NCBI RefSeq assembly: GCF_002959855.1 | Contig: NZ_PPDB01000007.1 | Location: 620,001-684,000, forward strand | Direction of reading: 5' to 3' | Length of the DNA: 64,000 nucleotides | Source: Veillonella denticariosi JCM 15641 | GTDB lineage: Bacteria > Bacillota > Negativicutes > Veillonellales > Veillonellaceae | Shown: positions 34,297 to 43,899 of the stretch, piece after piece | Layout of the letters: each line of letters starts with the position of its first letter | Numbering within the stretch: position 1 is the first letter of the stretch | Position numbers and translations under genes: made by a program | Notes under the pieces: model-generated | Databases searched by the model: none | What the model saw: only the letters and a program-made list of their open reading frames with translations | Told to the model about the DNA's origin: nothing

Positions 34297-34340
34297 ATTC
34301 ACCAATAGGTGTACCTGAGTAGGCACACCTCTTGGTGAAT
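34297..34340 (-). terminator. Long stem-loop at the end of the mmd operon
   Basis: ATTCACCAA-G-AGGTGT pairs with ACACCT-A-TTGGTGAAT (15 of 16 pairs, 12-nt loop), starting 14 nt after the mmdB stop. The downstream tract TAAAATTAG is A-rich rather than U-rich, so it may stop transcription poorly and act mainly as a 3' stabiliser. Confidence 0.6.
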
Positions 34341-34353
34341 AATTATTAAATTA

Positions 34354-35475
34354 TTAACGAGTGGACAACATAGCAAGCATTGTACCTGCCGCTACAGCTG
34401 TACCGATAACACCTGCTACGTTCGGTCCCATAGCATGCATGAGCAAGAAGTTTGCAGGATTAGCTTTAGCACCAACTACTTGGGATACGCGAGCCGCCAT
34501 TGGAACTGCGGATACACCGGCAGAACCAATAAGTGGATTTGTTTTACCGCCATCGACTAAGCTCATCAATTTACCAAATAATACACCGCCGGCTGTACCG
34601 CAAATAAATGCAAATAAGCCTAAAAGAATGATTTTAATAGTGCCCCAGCTTAAGAAGTGTTCCGCACTCATCGTTAAACCAGTACCTGTTGCCAAGAAGA
34701 TGGTAACGGTATTGATTAACGCATTTTGAGATGTATCGGATAAGCGATCCGTTACACCGGATTCACGGAACAAGTTACCTAACATCAACATACCTAACAA
34801 GGATGTAATGGAAGGAAGCAATAAGGAAATGAAAATCGTTGCAACAATTGGGAATACGATTTTTTCAAAACGTGTTACTTCACGCAATTGTTCCATCACA
34901 ATTTCACGTTCTTTTTTAGTAGTGAATAACTTCATTACCGGAGGTTGAATCAACGGTACCAAGGACATATAGGAATATGCGGCAACCGCGATAGCACCTA
35001 ATAAATGTGGAGCTAATTTAGCCGCCAAATAGATGGATGTAGGGCCATCCGCGCCACCGATGATACCGATAGCGGCAGCTTCTTGTACAGTAAAGCCCAA
35101 AGCCATTGCACCACCAAGAGCCGCAAATACACCGATTTGTGCGGCAGCACCTAATAACAATGTTTTAGGGTTCGCAATGAGCGGACCGAAGTCAGTCATG
35201 GCACCTACGCCAAGAAAAATTAGTGGTGGGAAGATTTCTTGGGAAATACCCGCACTGATAAGTGCCATAACGCCTTCTTCAAAACCGTTACGAGGAATGT
35301 TTGCGAGCAAACAACCAAAAGCAATCGGACCCAACAATAATGGTTCAAACTCTTTTGCAAATGCTAAATATAATAGAATTAACCCTACAAGGATCATTAT
35401 AGCATTGCCTGTTGTAAATGCGAGGAAACCGCTATCGTTAATAACGGATTGTATCGCAACAGCAAAAGCCTCCAT
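34354..35475 (-). CDS. mmdB: Methylmalonyl-CoA decarboxylase beta subunit (Na+ pump)
   Basis: The 373-residue integral membrane subunit that decarboxylates carboxybiotin and pumps Na+ out. About nine or more helices are predicted. The conserved [15 protein letters not shown] segment contains the aspartate known from OadB to bind Na+ and take part in coupling, and a second conserved segment ends GANPANF-like ([21 protein letters not shown]). It is the last gene of mmdADECB, 70 nt after mmdC. Confidence 0.95.
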   Translation of the reverse strand: MEAFAVAIQSVINDSGFLAFTTGNAIMILVGLILLYLAFAKEFEPLLLGPIAFGCLLANIPRNGFEEGVMALISAGISQEIFPPLIFLGVGAMTDFGPLIANPKTLLLGAAAQIGVFAALGGAMALGFTVQEAAAIGIIGGADGPTSIYLAAKLAPHLLGAIAVAAYSYMSLVPLIQPPVMKLFTTKKEREIVMEQLREVTRFEKIVFPIVATIFISLLLPSITSLLGMLMLGNLFRESGVTDRLSDTSQNALINTVTIFLATGTGLTMSAEHFLSWGTIKIILLGLFAFICGTAGGVLFGKLMSLVDGGKTNPLIGSAGVSAVPMAARVSQVVGAKANPANFLLMHAMGPNVAGVIGTAVAAGTMLAMLSTR

Positions 35476-35545
35476 ATTTGTTCCCCTTTCATAAATATAA
35501 AATTGTTTTTATAACGCGGTATGACCGCGTCACATCAACTTGGGA

Positions 35546-35929
35546 TTAGCCAAGAACAACCATATCTTCGCCAGTGGATACAGTTTGGTTAGCAGCAACA
35601 CGAACTTCTTTTACTGTTGCATCATGTGGAGCTGCGATTTCATTTTGCATTTTCATAGCTTCGAGAATCAACAAAGTTTCGCCTTTTTTAACTGCTTGAC
35701 CAGCGGATACTGCTACGGATAGGATTTTACCAGGCATTGGAGCTTTTACAGTTTCAGCACCTGCTGGAACTGGAGCTGCTGCTTTAGCTGGTGCTGGTGC
35801 AGGAGCTGCTTTAGGTGCTGGAGCCGATGCAGGAGCTGCCTTAGGAGCTGCCGCAGGAGCCGCACTTTTAACTTCATTTACTTCTACATCATATGCTGTG
35901 CCGTTTACTGTAACATTGAATTTTTTCAT
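35546..35929 (-). CDS. mmdC: Methylmalonyl-CoA decarboxylase gamma subunit (biotin carrier)
   Basis: A 127-residue biotin carrier. A short N-terminal part (MKKFNVTVNGTAYDVEV) is followed by a flexible alanine/proline linker (about residues 30-62, rich in AAPAPAPKAAPA-type repeats) and a biotinyl domain with EAMKMQNEI, the lysine being biotinylated. It moves CO2 from the alpha to the beta subunit. The ATG at 35929 has GGAGG upstream; the in-frame TTG 15 nt earlier lies in the site. Confidence 0.96.
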   Translation of the reverse strand: MKKFNVTVNGTAYDVEVNEVKSAAPAAAPKAAPASAPAPKAAPAPAPAKAAAPVPAGAETVKAPMPGKILSVAVSAGQAVKKGETLLILEAMKMQNEIAAPHDATVKEVRVAANQTVSTGEDMVVLG

Positions 35930-36002
35930 TTTAAATTCCTCCAACTATTTGTGTGTTTATACACTATTTATAAATTAATTTACATATATAAATCTGATAA
36001 TC

Positions 36003-36170
36003 CTATCGATTACCGCGTAAGCGCCCTTCCATTTTCCAATTATAGCTCACAATCGGACGAATATGCGCGATTTGATCAGCGGAATAACCCATTGCCGCTA
36101 ATGCACCAACGATAACTGCCACTACATCTTTAGATGGAGCCTTACCGTTAGTCATTGTAGCATTGTTCAT
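36003..36170 (-). CDS. mmdE: Methylmalonyl-CoA decarboxylase epsilon subunit
   Basis: A 55-residue protein beginning MNNATMTNGKAPSKDVVAV and ending EGRLRGNR. The AMGYSADQIAHIRPI and WKMEGRLRG segments match the C-terminus of MmdD almost position for position, as described for the Veillonella epsilon subunit, which stabilises the complex. It lacks the membrane helix of MmdD. AGGAGG is 7 nt before the ATG. It lies between mmdD and mmdC in the operon. Confidence 0.93.
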   Translation of the reverse strand: MNNATMTNGKAPSKDVVAVIVGALAAMGYSADQIAHIRPIVSYNWKMEGRLRGNR

Positions 36171-36194
36171 GACAAATGCCTCCTAAAAAATCTA

Positions 36195-36533
36195 TTAATT
36201 TCTACCGCTTAAACGACCTTCCATACGCCATTTAGCGCTGGTTGCTGTAGGTCGAATAGATGCGATTTGTTCGGATGAATACCCCATCGCTACAATAGCA
36301 CCTACGATAGCTGCTACTACTTCATCGTCGTTTTGAACAGGTGCACTTGCTACAGAAGCTGCAAAAGCAGCAACAGGTGTACTCGATTCAACAGGTGTTT
36401 TTTTCTTCTTTGTAGGATCAACTAAATGAACGATTTCCATCAGAATCCCCAAAGCAATCAAAACACCAAACACAACGGTCATATTAATGGCCATTATTAG
36501 TAACGGATTAGTAGTAACTGCTTGTCCTTCCAT
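36195..36533 (-). CDS. mmdD: Methylmalonyl-CoA decarboxylase delta subunit
   Basis: A 112-residue assembly subunit. One membrane helix near residues 8-30 (INMTVVFGVLIALGILMEI) is followed by a linker and a C-terminal domain with AMGYSSEQIASIRP and WRMEGRLSGRN, shared with MmdE. The OadG-like architecture suggests that it anchors the alpha subunit to the membrane part. It follows mmdA by 73 nt. Confidence 0.93.
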   Translation of the reverse strand: MEGQAVTTNPLLIMAINMTVVFGVLIALGILMEIVHLVDPTKKKKTPVESSTPVAAFAASVASAPVQNDDEVVAAIVGAIVAMGYSSEQIASIRPTATSAKWRMEGRLSGRN

Positions 36534-36606
36534 AATTATTCCCCTTTCTAAAAAAGTAGTAAAGAAAGGTATCTCCCAAATTCGATGATAACTTTACCGA
36601 ATCGAA

Positions 36607-38136
36607 TTATAATGGAATATTACCATGTTTCTTTGGAGCACGGTTTTCGCGTTTGCTTGCAAGCATTGCCAAAGCGTTGATAACTGCCGGACGAGTTTGT
36701 TTTGGTTCGATAACAACGTCTACGAAGCCACGTTCTGCAGCTTTGTATGGAGTTGCGAACTCTTCCACATATTTAGCTGTTTTTTCCTCTTTATCTTCAT
36801 CTTTTCTGAAGATGATATTAGCAGCACCTGCAGGTCCCATTACAGCGATTTCGGATGTAGGCCAAGCATATACTTGATCAGCGCCCAAATCTTGGGAACA
36901 CATAGCTAAGTAGGAACCACCATATGCTTTACGAGTGATAACAGTAATTTTTGGAACTGTTGCTTCAGAGTAAGCATACAACATCTTAGCGCCATGACGA
37001 ATGATACCGCCCCATTCTTGATTTGTGCCAGGCAAGAAACCAGGAACGTCAACAAAGTTAACGATCGGAATATTGAAAGCATCGCAGAAACGGATGAAAC
37101 GGGAAGATTTATCGGATGCGTTGATGTCCAAGCAACCAGCCATAACTTTAGGTTGGTTAGCGATGATACCAACTGATTGACCATCAAAACGTGCGAAACA
37201 AGTAATGATATTTGTTGCATAGAATGGTTGTACTTCGTAGAATTCACCATTATCTACTGTTGCAGCGATAACATCCTTCATATCGTAAGGCATATTGCTG
37301 TTATCAGGCAACAAGCTATTTAAAGCTTCATCTTCACGAGTTGGGTCATCACCTGTATCTACTAATGGAGCATCTTCCATATTGTTGGATGGCAAGAAGC
37401 CTAACAAGTAGCGAATCTGCGCGATGCAGTCATCTTCATCTTCAGCTGCAAAGTGAGCAACACCGGACACGGAGTTGTGAGCCATTGCGCCACCAAGATC
37501 TTCAGCCGTTACTTCTTCACCGGTTACGGATTTAATTACTGCCGGACCAGTGATGAACATTTGAGATGTATTTTTTACCATGTAGATAAAGTCAGTCAAT
37601 GCTGGAGAATATACAGCACCACCTGCACATGGTCCCATGATTACGGAAATTTGTGGAATAACACCGGATGCATTTGTATTTTCAAAGAAAATTTTACCGT
37701 AACCAGCAAGCGCATCTACCGCTTCTTGAATACGAGCCCCGCCGGAATCATTGATACCAACGATAGGCGCACCCATTTTCATTGCTAAACGTTGTACTTT
37801 AACGATTTTAGCAGCATGCATTTCACCAAGAGAACCACCTTCTACGGTGAAGTCTTGTGCAAATGCATACACCAAACGACCGTCAATAGTACCATAACCG
37901 GTTACAACACCTTCGCCAGGTAATTCTTTCTTTTCTTGACCGAAGTTAACACAACGATGTTTAACAAATTGATCAAGTTCAACGAAAGAATTGTCGTCGA
38001 ATAATTTCGCCAAACGTTCACGAGCAGTCATTTTGCCTTGAGAATGTTGTTTTTCGACGCGTTTTTCACCGCCACCAGCTTTCACTTTAGCTAGTTTTTC
38101 GTGCAATAACTCGATTTTTTCCTGCACTGTTGCCAT
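36607..38136 (-). CDS. mmdA: Methylmalonyl-CoA decarboxylase alpha subunit (carboxyltransferase)
   Basis: The 509-residue soluble carboxyltransferase that moves the carboxyl group from methylmalonyl-CoA to biotin. It belongs to the acyl-CoA carboxylase beta-chain family: the two crotonase-like halves are visible, with GGARIQEAVDALAGYGKIFF, GPCAGGAVYSPALTDFIYM and YGGSYLAMCSQDLGAD. GGAGGTGC precedes the ATG. It is the first gene of the operon, with a promoter at 38171-38199. Confidence 0.96.
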   Translation of the reverse strand: MATVQEKIELLHEKLAKVKAGGGEKRVEKQHSQGKMTARERLAKLFDDNSFVELDQFVKHRCVNFGQEKKELPGEGVVTGYGTIDGRLVYAFAQDFTVEGGSLGEMHAAKIVKVQRLAMKMGAPIVGINDSGGARIQEAVDALAGYGKIFFENTNASGVIPQISVIMGPCAGGAVYSPALTDFIYMVKNTSQMFITGPAVIKSVTGEEVTAEDLGGAMAHNSVSGVAHFAAEDEDDCIAQIRYLLGFLPSNNMEDAPLVDTGDDPTREDEALNSLLPDNSNMPYDMKDVIAATVDNGEFYEVQPFYATNIITCFARFDGQSVGIIANQPKVMAGCLDINASDKSSRFIRFCDAFNIPIVNFVDVPGFLPGTNQEWGGIIRHGAKMLYAYSEATVPKITVITRKAYGGSYLAMCSQDLGADQVYAWPTSEIAVMGPAGAANIIFRKDEDKEEKTAKYVEEFATPYKAAERGFVDVVIEPKQTRPAVINALAMLASKRENRAPKKHGNIPL

Positions 38137-38170
38137 TATAGCACCTCCAAATAAAACTTGTTACATTATC

Positions 38171-38199
38171 ATTTTATTTCATAAATAAATAAAGTTCAA
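38171..38199 (-). promoter_or_regulatory. Promoter of the mmd operon
   Basis: TTGAAC (38194-38199), 17-nt spacer, TAAAAT (38171-38176) on the minus strand, about 35 nt before the mmdA start. An inverted repeat ATATAAC-N5-GTTATAT (38219-38237) sits just upstream of the -35 box, where an activator could bind. Confidence 0.6.
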
Positions 38200-38287
38200 G
38201 CATATATACATATTTAATATATAACTACCGGTTATATGAACATGTATATCTATAACTCATATATAATGATATGTTTCAAGTACTGAA

Positions 38288-38710
38288 TTATTTCATACGT
38301 TGACATAATTCAAGCAATACGCCACCTGTTGCTTTAGGATGAACAAAAGCAATGGAGGAGCCGCCTGCACCGTAACGAGGTTTTTCGTCAATCATACGAA
38401 TACCTTTAGCCATCAAATCAGCAATAGCGTTTTCAATATTATCTACGCGTAAAGCAACGTGTTGAATGCCGTCACGACCGCCATTCTTTTCGATAAATTT
38501 ACCGATAGGGCCATCTGGAGTTGTAGTTTCCAAAAATTCGAGTTCTGCATCACCACAAGGGAAGAATGATACTTTTACTTTTTGTTCTTCAACAACTTCA
38601 TCTTCAGGAAGATGTTGAATACCTAATGCGTTTTTATAAAATTCTTTCGTTGCTGCTAAATCATTAACACCAATACCGATGTGGTCCACTTGTAATACTT
38701 TAAAAGCCAT
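38288..38710 (-). CDS. mce: Methylmalonyl-CoA epimerase
   Basis: A 140-residue enzyme of the vicinal-oxygen-chelate fold that interconverts (R)- and (S)-methylmalonyl-CoA. It starts MAFKVLQVDHIGIGVNDLA and carries the metal ligands in DHIGIGV, GIQHVALRV and GVLLELCQ. It links the mutase to the decarboxylase. It is encoded after meaB, 52 nt apart, and before mmdA. Confidence 0.95.
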   Translation of the reverse strand: MAFKVLQVDHIGIGVNDLAATKEFYKNALGIQHLPEDEVVEEQKVKVSFFPCGDAELEFLETTTPDGPIGKFIEKNGGRDGIQHVALRVDNIENAIADLMAKGIRMIDEKPRYGAGGSSIAFVHPKATGGVLLELCQRMK

Positions 38711-38762
38711 TTTGATTATCTCCTTTTATAAGGCTAAATCTCTCATGCTATGTAGTCGCCGT

Positions 38763-39701
38763 CTACTTTAGCACATTTGACATAACGCCGTTAACAACTG
38801 TATATGGATCGCTAGTGCGCTCATTTACAGCTGCCACTTGGCTATTAAATTCATCGTTAGTGACTATTTTTTCCGCCACATAACGACCAATTTGCTCATT
38901 AATCATCGCGATGATTTCATCACGCGTACGTTCTGCCCGGCGAGCATCCAACTCACCAGAGTCTTCAAGATACTCAAAATGTTCATCCAAGGCTTCAATG
39001 AGTTCATCTACACCTTGATCTTTGCTGGCAACAGTACGCTTAATCGGAGGTCTCCATTTGACTTCGCGAGAATCGAGATCAAGCATCATCTCGATTTCAA
39101 CATTCAAACGATCGCAACCGTCCCGATCCGCTTTGTTGATAGCAAATACATCGCCAATTTCAAGAATCCCCGCCTTAATTGCTTGAATATCATCACCAAG
39201 GCCAGGCACAAGAACAACTAATGTGGTATCCGCATTTTTTACGATATCCACTTCCGATTGCCCTACACCTACGGTTTCAATGATGACGAGATCCATACCA
39301 AAGGCATCCATCAGCTTGACAACGTCCGCAGTTTTTTTAGACAAGCCGCCTAAACTACCGCGTGTCCCCATGCTTCGAATAAATACATTTTCATTTAACG
39401 TCAAATCATTCATTCGAATACGGTCCCCCAAGATAGCACCACCCGAGAATGGGCTAGTCGGGTCGATGGCAACGATGCCAATTTTTTTCCCCTGATCCAA
39501 ATAATGTTTAACAACTTTATCGGTCAAGGTACTTTTACCGGCACCAGGGGCCCCTGTAATACCGAGAATACGAGCACGACCTGTTTCAGGATAAATGGCC
39601 TTCATAATATCGATGGCATTATCATACTCATTCTCTACAGCAGTAATGGACCGTGCTAAGGCTAGTCGAGAACCCTCAAATAGTTCTTTAACTAAATCCA
39701 T
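38763..39701 (-). CDS. meaB: Methylmalonyl-CoA mutase-associated GTPase MeaB
   Basis: A 312-residue G3E-type GTPase that loads and protects the B12 cofactor of methylmalonyl-CoA mutase. The P-loop GAPGAGKSTL, the switch region DPTSPFSGGAILGDRIRM, DLVIIETVGVGQSEVDI and the base-specificity motif NKAD are all present. The ATG at 39701 follows GGTGAGG; an in-frame GTG 12 nt earlier is less likely. It lies between the mutase small subunit and epimerase genes. Confidence 0.95.
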   Translation of the reverse strand: MDLVKELFEGSRLALARSITAVENEYDNAIDIMKAIYPETGRARILGITGAPGAGKSTLTDKVVKHYLDQGKKIGIVAIDPTSPFSGGAILGDRIRMNDLTLNENVFIRSMGTRGSLGGLSKKTADVVKLMDAFGMDLVIIETVGVGQSEVDIVKNADTTLVVLVPGLGDDIQAIKAGILEIGDVFAINKADRDGCDRLNVEIEMMLDLDSREVKWRPPIKRTVASKDQGVDELIEALDEHFEYLEDSGELDARRAERTRDEIIAMINEQIGRYVAEKIVTNDEFNSQVAAVNERTSDPYTVVNGVMSNVLK

Positions 39702-39780
39702 TCGCCTCACCACCTATCTTAAAATATGGGAATAGAGGGATTCAGCCGCACAGTTGAGTCCCTCTCACCCATTAAATTAA

Positions 39781-40176
39781 TTATTTCACGTGTTCTTTAA
39801 TGAATTTAACGATATCGCCGGTTGGTGTACCAGGAGTGAATACAGCAGCTACGCCGGCTTTTTTCAAGCCAGGGATATCAGCGTCAGGGATAACGCCGCC
39901 GCCGATAACTAATACATCACCCATGCCTTTTTCTTTCAAAAGTTCAACAATTTTAGGGAACAATGTGTTATGAGCGCCGGAAAGAAGAGATAATGCTACT
40001 ACATTAACGTCTTCAGAAAGAGCTGCTTCAACGATTTGTTCTGGAGTTTGACGAAGACCTGTATAGATTACTTCGAAACCAGCATCGCGAAGAGCGCGTG
40101 CTACTACTTTTGCACCACGGTCATGACCATCAAGACCTGGTTTTGCTACAATTACTCTAATACGTTTTTCTGCCAT
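39781..40176 (-). CDS. Methylmalonyl-CoA mutase, B12-binding small subunit
   Basis: A 131-residue protein that equals the C-terminal cobalamin-binding domain of one-chain mutases. The B12 motif [18 protein letters not shown] (DxHxxG, with the histidine that binds cobalt) and [13 protein letters not shown] are clear. It works with the large subunit encoded 28 nt upstream. The split into two genes is also seen in archaea and some anaerobes. Confidence 0.95.
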   Translation of the reverse strand: MAEKRIRVIVAKPGLDGHDRGAKVVARALRDAGFEVIYTGLRQTPEQIVEAALSEDVNVVALSLLSGAHNTLFPKIVELLKEKGMGDVLVIGGGVIPDADIPGLKKAGVAAVFTPGTPTGDIVKFIKEHVK

Positions 40177-40204
40177 GATTTATTACCTCCGAAATTAGCC
40201 GATA

Positions 40205-41851
40205 TTATAATGTGGAATGAGCTTCGTATTCACCGAATACTTCGCGCAACACATTACAAATTTCACCCAAAGTAGCATATGTTTTTACTGCTTCAAGAAT
40301 TAATGGCATCAAGTTAACGTTTTCGTCAGCTGCGCCCGCTTTAAGTGCTGCCAATGCCGCATCAACTGCTGCTTGATCACGTTTAGCACGAACCGCTTGA
40401 GTTTTCTTGGATTGGTTAGCACCAACGGAAGCATCTACACGAAGAAGATCTTTTGGTGCTTCTTCTTCAACTTGGAATTTGTTTACGCCAACGATTGTGC
40501 GTAAGCCGGATTCAACTTCCATTTGCCATTTGTAAGCGGATTCTTGAATTTCTTTTTGGATGTAGCCTTTTTCGATTGCTACTACAGCGCCGCCCATTTC
40601 ATCAATTTTCTTGATGTATGCCATAGCTTCGTCATAGATAGCGTTAGTCATAGCTTCAACATAGTAGGAGCCGCCCAATGGGTCAACTACGTCAGCCAAG
40701 CCAGATTCGTAAGCCACGATTTGTTGAGTACGAAGAGCTACTTGTACAGATGCTTCTGTAGGAAGAGCCAAAGCTTCGTCACGGGAGTTTGTATGTAAGG
40801 ATTGAGTACCGCCCATTACAGCAGCTGCAGTTTGAAGAGCAACACGAACGATGTTGTTATCAACTTGTTGTGCAGTCAACATGGAACCAGCTGTTTGAGT
40901 ATGTACACGAAGCATCATGGATTTTGGTTTTTTAGCACCAAAACGTTCTTTCATGATTGTTGCCCACAAGCGACGAGATGCGCGGAATTTAGCAACTTCT
41001 TCGAGTACGTTGTTATGAGCATTCCAGAAGAAGGAAAGACGACCAGCGAATGTATCAACATCAAGACCAGCTTTCAAAGCTGCTTCTACGTATGCGATAC
41101 CATCAGCAATTGTAAATGCGATTTCTTGCGCTGCCGTGGAACCTGCTTCACGGATATGGTAACCGGAGATGGAAATAGTATTCCATTTAGGAACGTATTG
41201 AGAACAATATTCGAAGATATTAGTGATCAAACGCATGGATGGTTTTGGAGGGAAAATGTAAGTACCGCGAGCTGCGTATTCTTTCAAAATATCATTTTGA
41301 ATTGTACCTTTCAATTCAGTGGAAGGTACGCCTTGTTTTTCAGCTACTGCAATATACATTGCCAACAAAACAGACGCTGGAGCGTTGATTGTCATGGATG
41401 TGGATACTTTACCAAGGTCGATGCCGTCGAACAAGATTTCCATATCTGCCAAGGAGTCAATAGCAACGCCTACTTTACCAACTTCGCCTTCAGCCATTAC
41501 ATCATCAGAGTCATAACCGATTTGTGTAGGCAAGTCAAATGCACAGGACAAGCCTGTTGCACCGGATTCGATAAGGTAACGGTAACGTTTGTTGGATTCT
41601 TCAGCAGTTGCAAAGCCTGCATACATACGCATTGTCCAGAAACGGCCACGGTACATAGTAGGTTGTACACCACGAGTATATGGATATTCGCCAGGCATAC
41701 CCAAATCACGTTCATAGTCAAAGCCTTCAATATCAACCGGAGTATATACACGATTGTATTTCAAGTTTTGACGTTCTGGAGTTTTTACGCATTTTTCGTC
41801 ACAAAGTTTGTTGTACTCAGCAATTTGGGCTTTTAAATTTTCGTAAGCCAT
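40205..41851 (-). CDS. Methylmalonyl-CoA mutase, catalytic large subunit
   Basis: A 548-residue TIM-barrel subunit that rearranges succinyl-CoA to (R)-methylmalonyl-CoA. Family landmarks are [20 protein letters not shown] near residue 50, [17 protein letters not shown] and [15 protein letters not shown]. The cobalamin domain is missing and is supplied by the small subunit. It is 28 nt after the CoA-transferase stop region and 28 nt before the small subunit, so all are one operon. Confidence 0.95.
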   Translation of the reverse strand: MAYENLKAQIAEYNKLCDEKCVKTPERQNLKYNRVYTPVDIEGFDYERDLGMPGEYPYTRGVQPTMYRGRFWTMRMYAGFATAEESNKRYRYLIESGATGLSCAFDLPTQIGYDSDDVMAEGEVGKVGVAIDSLADMEILFDGIDLGKVSTSMTINAPASVLLAMYIAVAEKQGVPSTELKGTIQNDILKEYAARGTYIFPPKPSMRLITNIFEYCSQYVPKWNTISISGYHIREAGSTAAQEIAFTIADGIAYVEAALKAGLDVDTFAGRLSFFWNAHNNVLEEVAKFRASRRLWATIMKERFGAKKPKSMMLRVHTQTAGSMLTAQQVDNNIVRVALQTAAAVMGGTQSLHTNSRDEALALPTEASVQVALRTQQIVAYESGLADVVDPLGGSYYVEAMTNAIYDEAMAYIKKIDEMGGAVVAIEKGYIQKEIQESAYKWQMEVESGLRTIVGVNKFQVEEEAPKDLLRVDASVGANQSKKTQAVRAKRDQAAVDAALAALKAGAADENVNLMPLILEAVKTYATLGEICNVLREVFGEYEAHSTL

Positions 41852-41879
41852 GTTTTCATCATCCTCCTAATAAAACAGG

Positions 41880-43385
41880 TTATTTTTTCATGCTTCCAGT
41901 TTCTGTGAAGCGTTTATGCCAAGAAAGAGCTTCATCAAGCAACATAGGTGTATGGGCATTTTTTGTTGCTGCTAATGCTTTTTCTAGGTATTCAGTTAAC
42001 ATTGGTTTGTAGTCCGGGTGAGCACATTTTTCAATGATTAAACGAGCTCTTTCCACTGGGCTCAAACCACGGCAATCGGCAACACCTTGTTCCGTACAGA
42101 AAATCATAGTGTCATGTTCTGGGTGATCCACATGGGATACATATGGAACAATAGAACTGATGTCGCCATTTTTAGCAACGGAGTTAGTACAGAAGATAGT
42201 GAGATATGCACTACGTGCAAAGTCACCAGATCCGCCAACACCATTCATCATTTTGCTACCCATGATATGAGTAGAGTTTACATTGCCAAAAATATCAAAT
42301 TCGATAGCGGTATTCATGGCAATGACACCAATACGGCGAGCGATACCAGGGTTGTTGGAAATTTCTTGCGGACGAAGAATAATCTTTTTACGATATTCAT
42401 CGATATTATTATAGAAACGTTTCAACCCATCCGGAGAAGGACTCAATGCAGTACCGGAACATACTGTTACCTTACCAGCATCGATTAAATCAAACATACC
42501 GTCTTGAATTACTTCTGTGTAAATGGATAAATCTTTGAACGGCCCTTGAGCCAAACCGCTGATTACGGCATTTGCTACAGAACCTACGCCGGATTGCAAT
42601 GGAAGCAAGTTTTGAGGCAAGCGGCCTTCTGCAATTTCTTGTTCAAAGAATTTGATAAGATGCTGACTCATCGCCTTTGCATCATCATCAATAGCAGCCA
42701 AAGGTCTAGTTGTATCAGGTACATCGCTCGGAACCACGGCAATAATTTTGCTAGGGTCACAAGGGATTGCATCTGTACCGATGCGATCGCCGGCCTGTTC
42801 CAACGGAATTGGTTTACGATGTGGTGGATCCAACGGTTCATAGATATCGTGCATACCAACTAAAGATAATGGTTGGGATACATTCACTTCTACGATAACT
42901 TTTTTAGCCTGACTGACAAATGTCGGGGAATTACCAACAGATGTAGTCGGTACTAAAGAACCGTCTTCGTTGATTTGACATACTTCAATAATCGCTACAT
43001 CCAAATCTCCGAAGAATCCGTAACGAATATTCTGTGCCATTGTGCTCAAATGCATGTCGACATATTTAACATCTCCACCATTTAAAGCCTTCCGCATATC
43101 TTTATTAGTTTGATATGGAAAGCGGCGATTAATGCCATTAGCACGTGTTAACGCACCATCAGCTTCATCACCTACAGAAGCACCTGTCCATAAATCGATT
43201 TTGAATGGTTCCTTTTCCATTCGTTCTGCCAAAGCCAATGGTACAACTTTTGCATAACCCGATGGCGTAAAGCCGGAAATACCAACTTTGTCATTAGGGT
43301 TAATCAACTGAGCTGCATCATAAGCAGTGACAATTTTACCTTGCAGGTCCACATTTTTTACGCGGTCTTTGATGTCTATCACCAT
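41880..43385 (-). CDS. Succinate/propionate CoA-transferase (acetyl-CoA hydrolase family)
   Basis: A 501-residue class I-type CoA-transferase of the Cat1/ScpC family. It probably transfers CoA from propionyl-CoA (or acetyl-CoA) to succinate. The segment IYTEVIQDGM holds the likely catalytic glutamate, and the oxyanion-hole region GVGGSGDFARSAY and FCTEQGVADCRGLSP are conserved. The start at 43385 has AAAGGAG 6 nt upstream; the frame is open 24 nt further up. It heads the operon of mutase, meaB and epimerase, with promoter and repeats upstream. Confidence 0.92.
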   Translation of the reverse strand: MVIDIKDRVKNVDLQGKIVTAYDAAQLINPNDKVGISGFTPSGYAKVVPLALAERMEKEPFKIDLWTGASVGDEADGALTRANGINRRFPYQTNKDMRKALNGGDVKYVDMHLSTMAQNIRYGFFGDLDVAIIEVCQINEDGSLVPTTSVGNSPTFVSQAKKVIVEVNVSQPLSLVGMHDIYEPLDPPHRKPIPLEQAGDRIGTDAIPCDPSKIIAVVPSDVPDTTRPLAAIDDDAKAMSQHLIKFFEQEIAEGRLPQNLLPLQSGVGSVANAVISGLAQGPFKDLSIYTEVIQDGMFDLIDAGKVTVCSGTALSPSPDGLKRFYNNIDEYRKKIILRPQEISNNPGIARRIGVIAMNTAIEFDIFGNVNSTHIMGSKMMNGVGGSGDFARSAYLTIFCTNSVAKNGDISSIVPYVSHVDHPEHDTMIFCTEQGVADCRGLSPVERARLIIEKCAHPDYKPMLTEYLEKALAATKNAHTPMLLDEALSWHKRFTETGSMKK

Positions 43386-43462
43386 AACCATCTCCTTTAA
43401 GAGTAACATTGTTAAACGACAATTGAATCTCTTTGGTCTAATACGTTCCTTAAACCGACTTC

Positions 43463-43492
43463 ATCGTAGTCCTATTACAGGTGTATTGTCAA
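43463..43492 (-). promoter_or_regulatory. Promoter of the CoA-transferase/mutase operon
   Basis: TTGACA (43487-43492), 18-nt spacer, TACGAT (43463-43468) on the minus strand, about 78 nt before the start codon. Confidence 0.65.
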
Positions 43493-43496
43493 CTTA

Positions 43497-43552
43497 TATG
43501 ACTAAAATGTATTTTTTATCACACTTCCCCTATGCATTATGACTAAAAGTCA
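43497..43552. promoter_or_regulatory. Two repeated sites upstream of the CoA-transferase promoter
   Basis: TATGACTAAAA occurs at 43497-43507 and 43538-43548, 41 bp apart, close to four helical turns. The distal copy is part of a perfect palindrome TGACT-AAA-AGTCA (43540-43552). They lie just above the -35 box, where an activator would bind. Confidence 0.45.
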
Positions 43553-43747
43553 TCAATTTTTACATTTTTATATAAGATACATTCACACCGTTATAACTCA
43601 CAGGAATTATCGATATACTCAGTATATAGTGATATTTTATGGGCAATCAGAAATTTCATATACAAGATATAGAAAAATCCAAATATAAAATAACACTATA
43701 TACTATGGATTCTTCAATACACCTCCCTCATATCATTACATTGAGAT
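43553..43747. other. AT-rich intergenic stretch without recognised genes
   Basis: About 195 bp between the repeat sites and the terminator of the O-antigen-ligase-like gene. It contains short palindrome-like TATACTCAGTATA and CACTATATACTATGG segments but no ribosome-binding site with an open frame that I would call a gene. Confidence 0.5.
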
Positions 43748-43815
43748 ACAAAAAACCGATTTTCAAATATAAAACTATAATGTGTAATTATGTCTAACAT
43801 TAGAAAATCGGTTTG
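43748..43815 (-). terminator. Terminator of the tig-to-O-antigen-ligase run
   Basis: AAACCGATTTTC and GAAAATCGGTTT form a 12-bp stem, followed by U6 on the minus strand. The 38-nt loop contains an inner TAATGT/ACATTA pair. It is 85 nt after the stop of the O-antigen-ligase-like gene. Confidence 0.75.
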
Positions 43816-43899
43816 TGTTGAATAACATACAGACCTACTCAAGGTATGTATAAATTATACCATTTATAAAGTTGTATAGCTACCATCGGCACTTGTTAT

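Noticed and set aside
35758-35870. Low-complexity repeat in mmdC
   Set aside because: It is the expected alanine/proline linker of the biotin carrier, not a separate element.
40802-41836. 344-residue plus-strand open frame opposite the mutase large subunit
   Set aside because: It lies wholly inside a clear gene on the other strand, its translation is rich in Cys, Phe and His runs typical of antisense frames, and there is no ribosome-binding site or family match.
43639-43794. About 50-codon plus-strand frame in the gap before the O-antigen-ligase-like gene
   Set aside because: No ribosome-binding site, extreme AT bias, and its end runs into the terminator stem.
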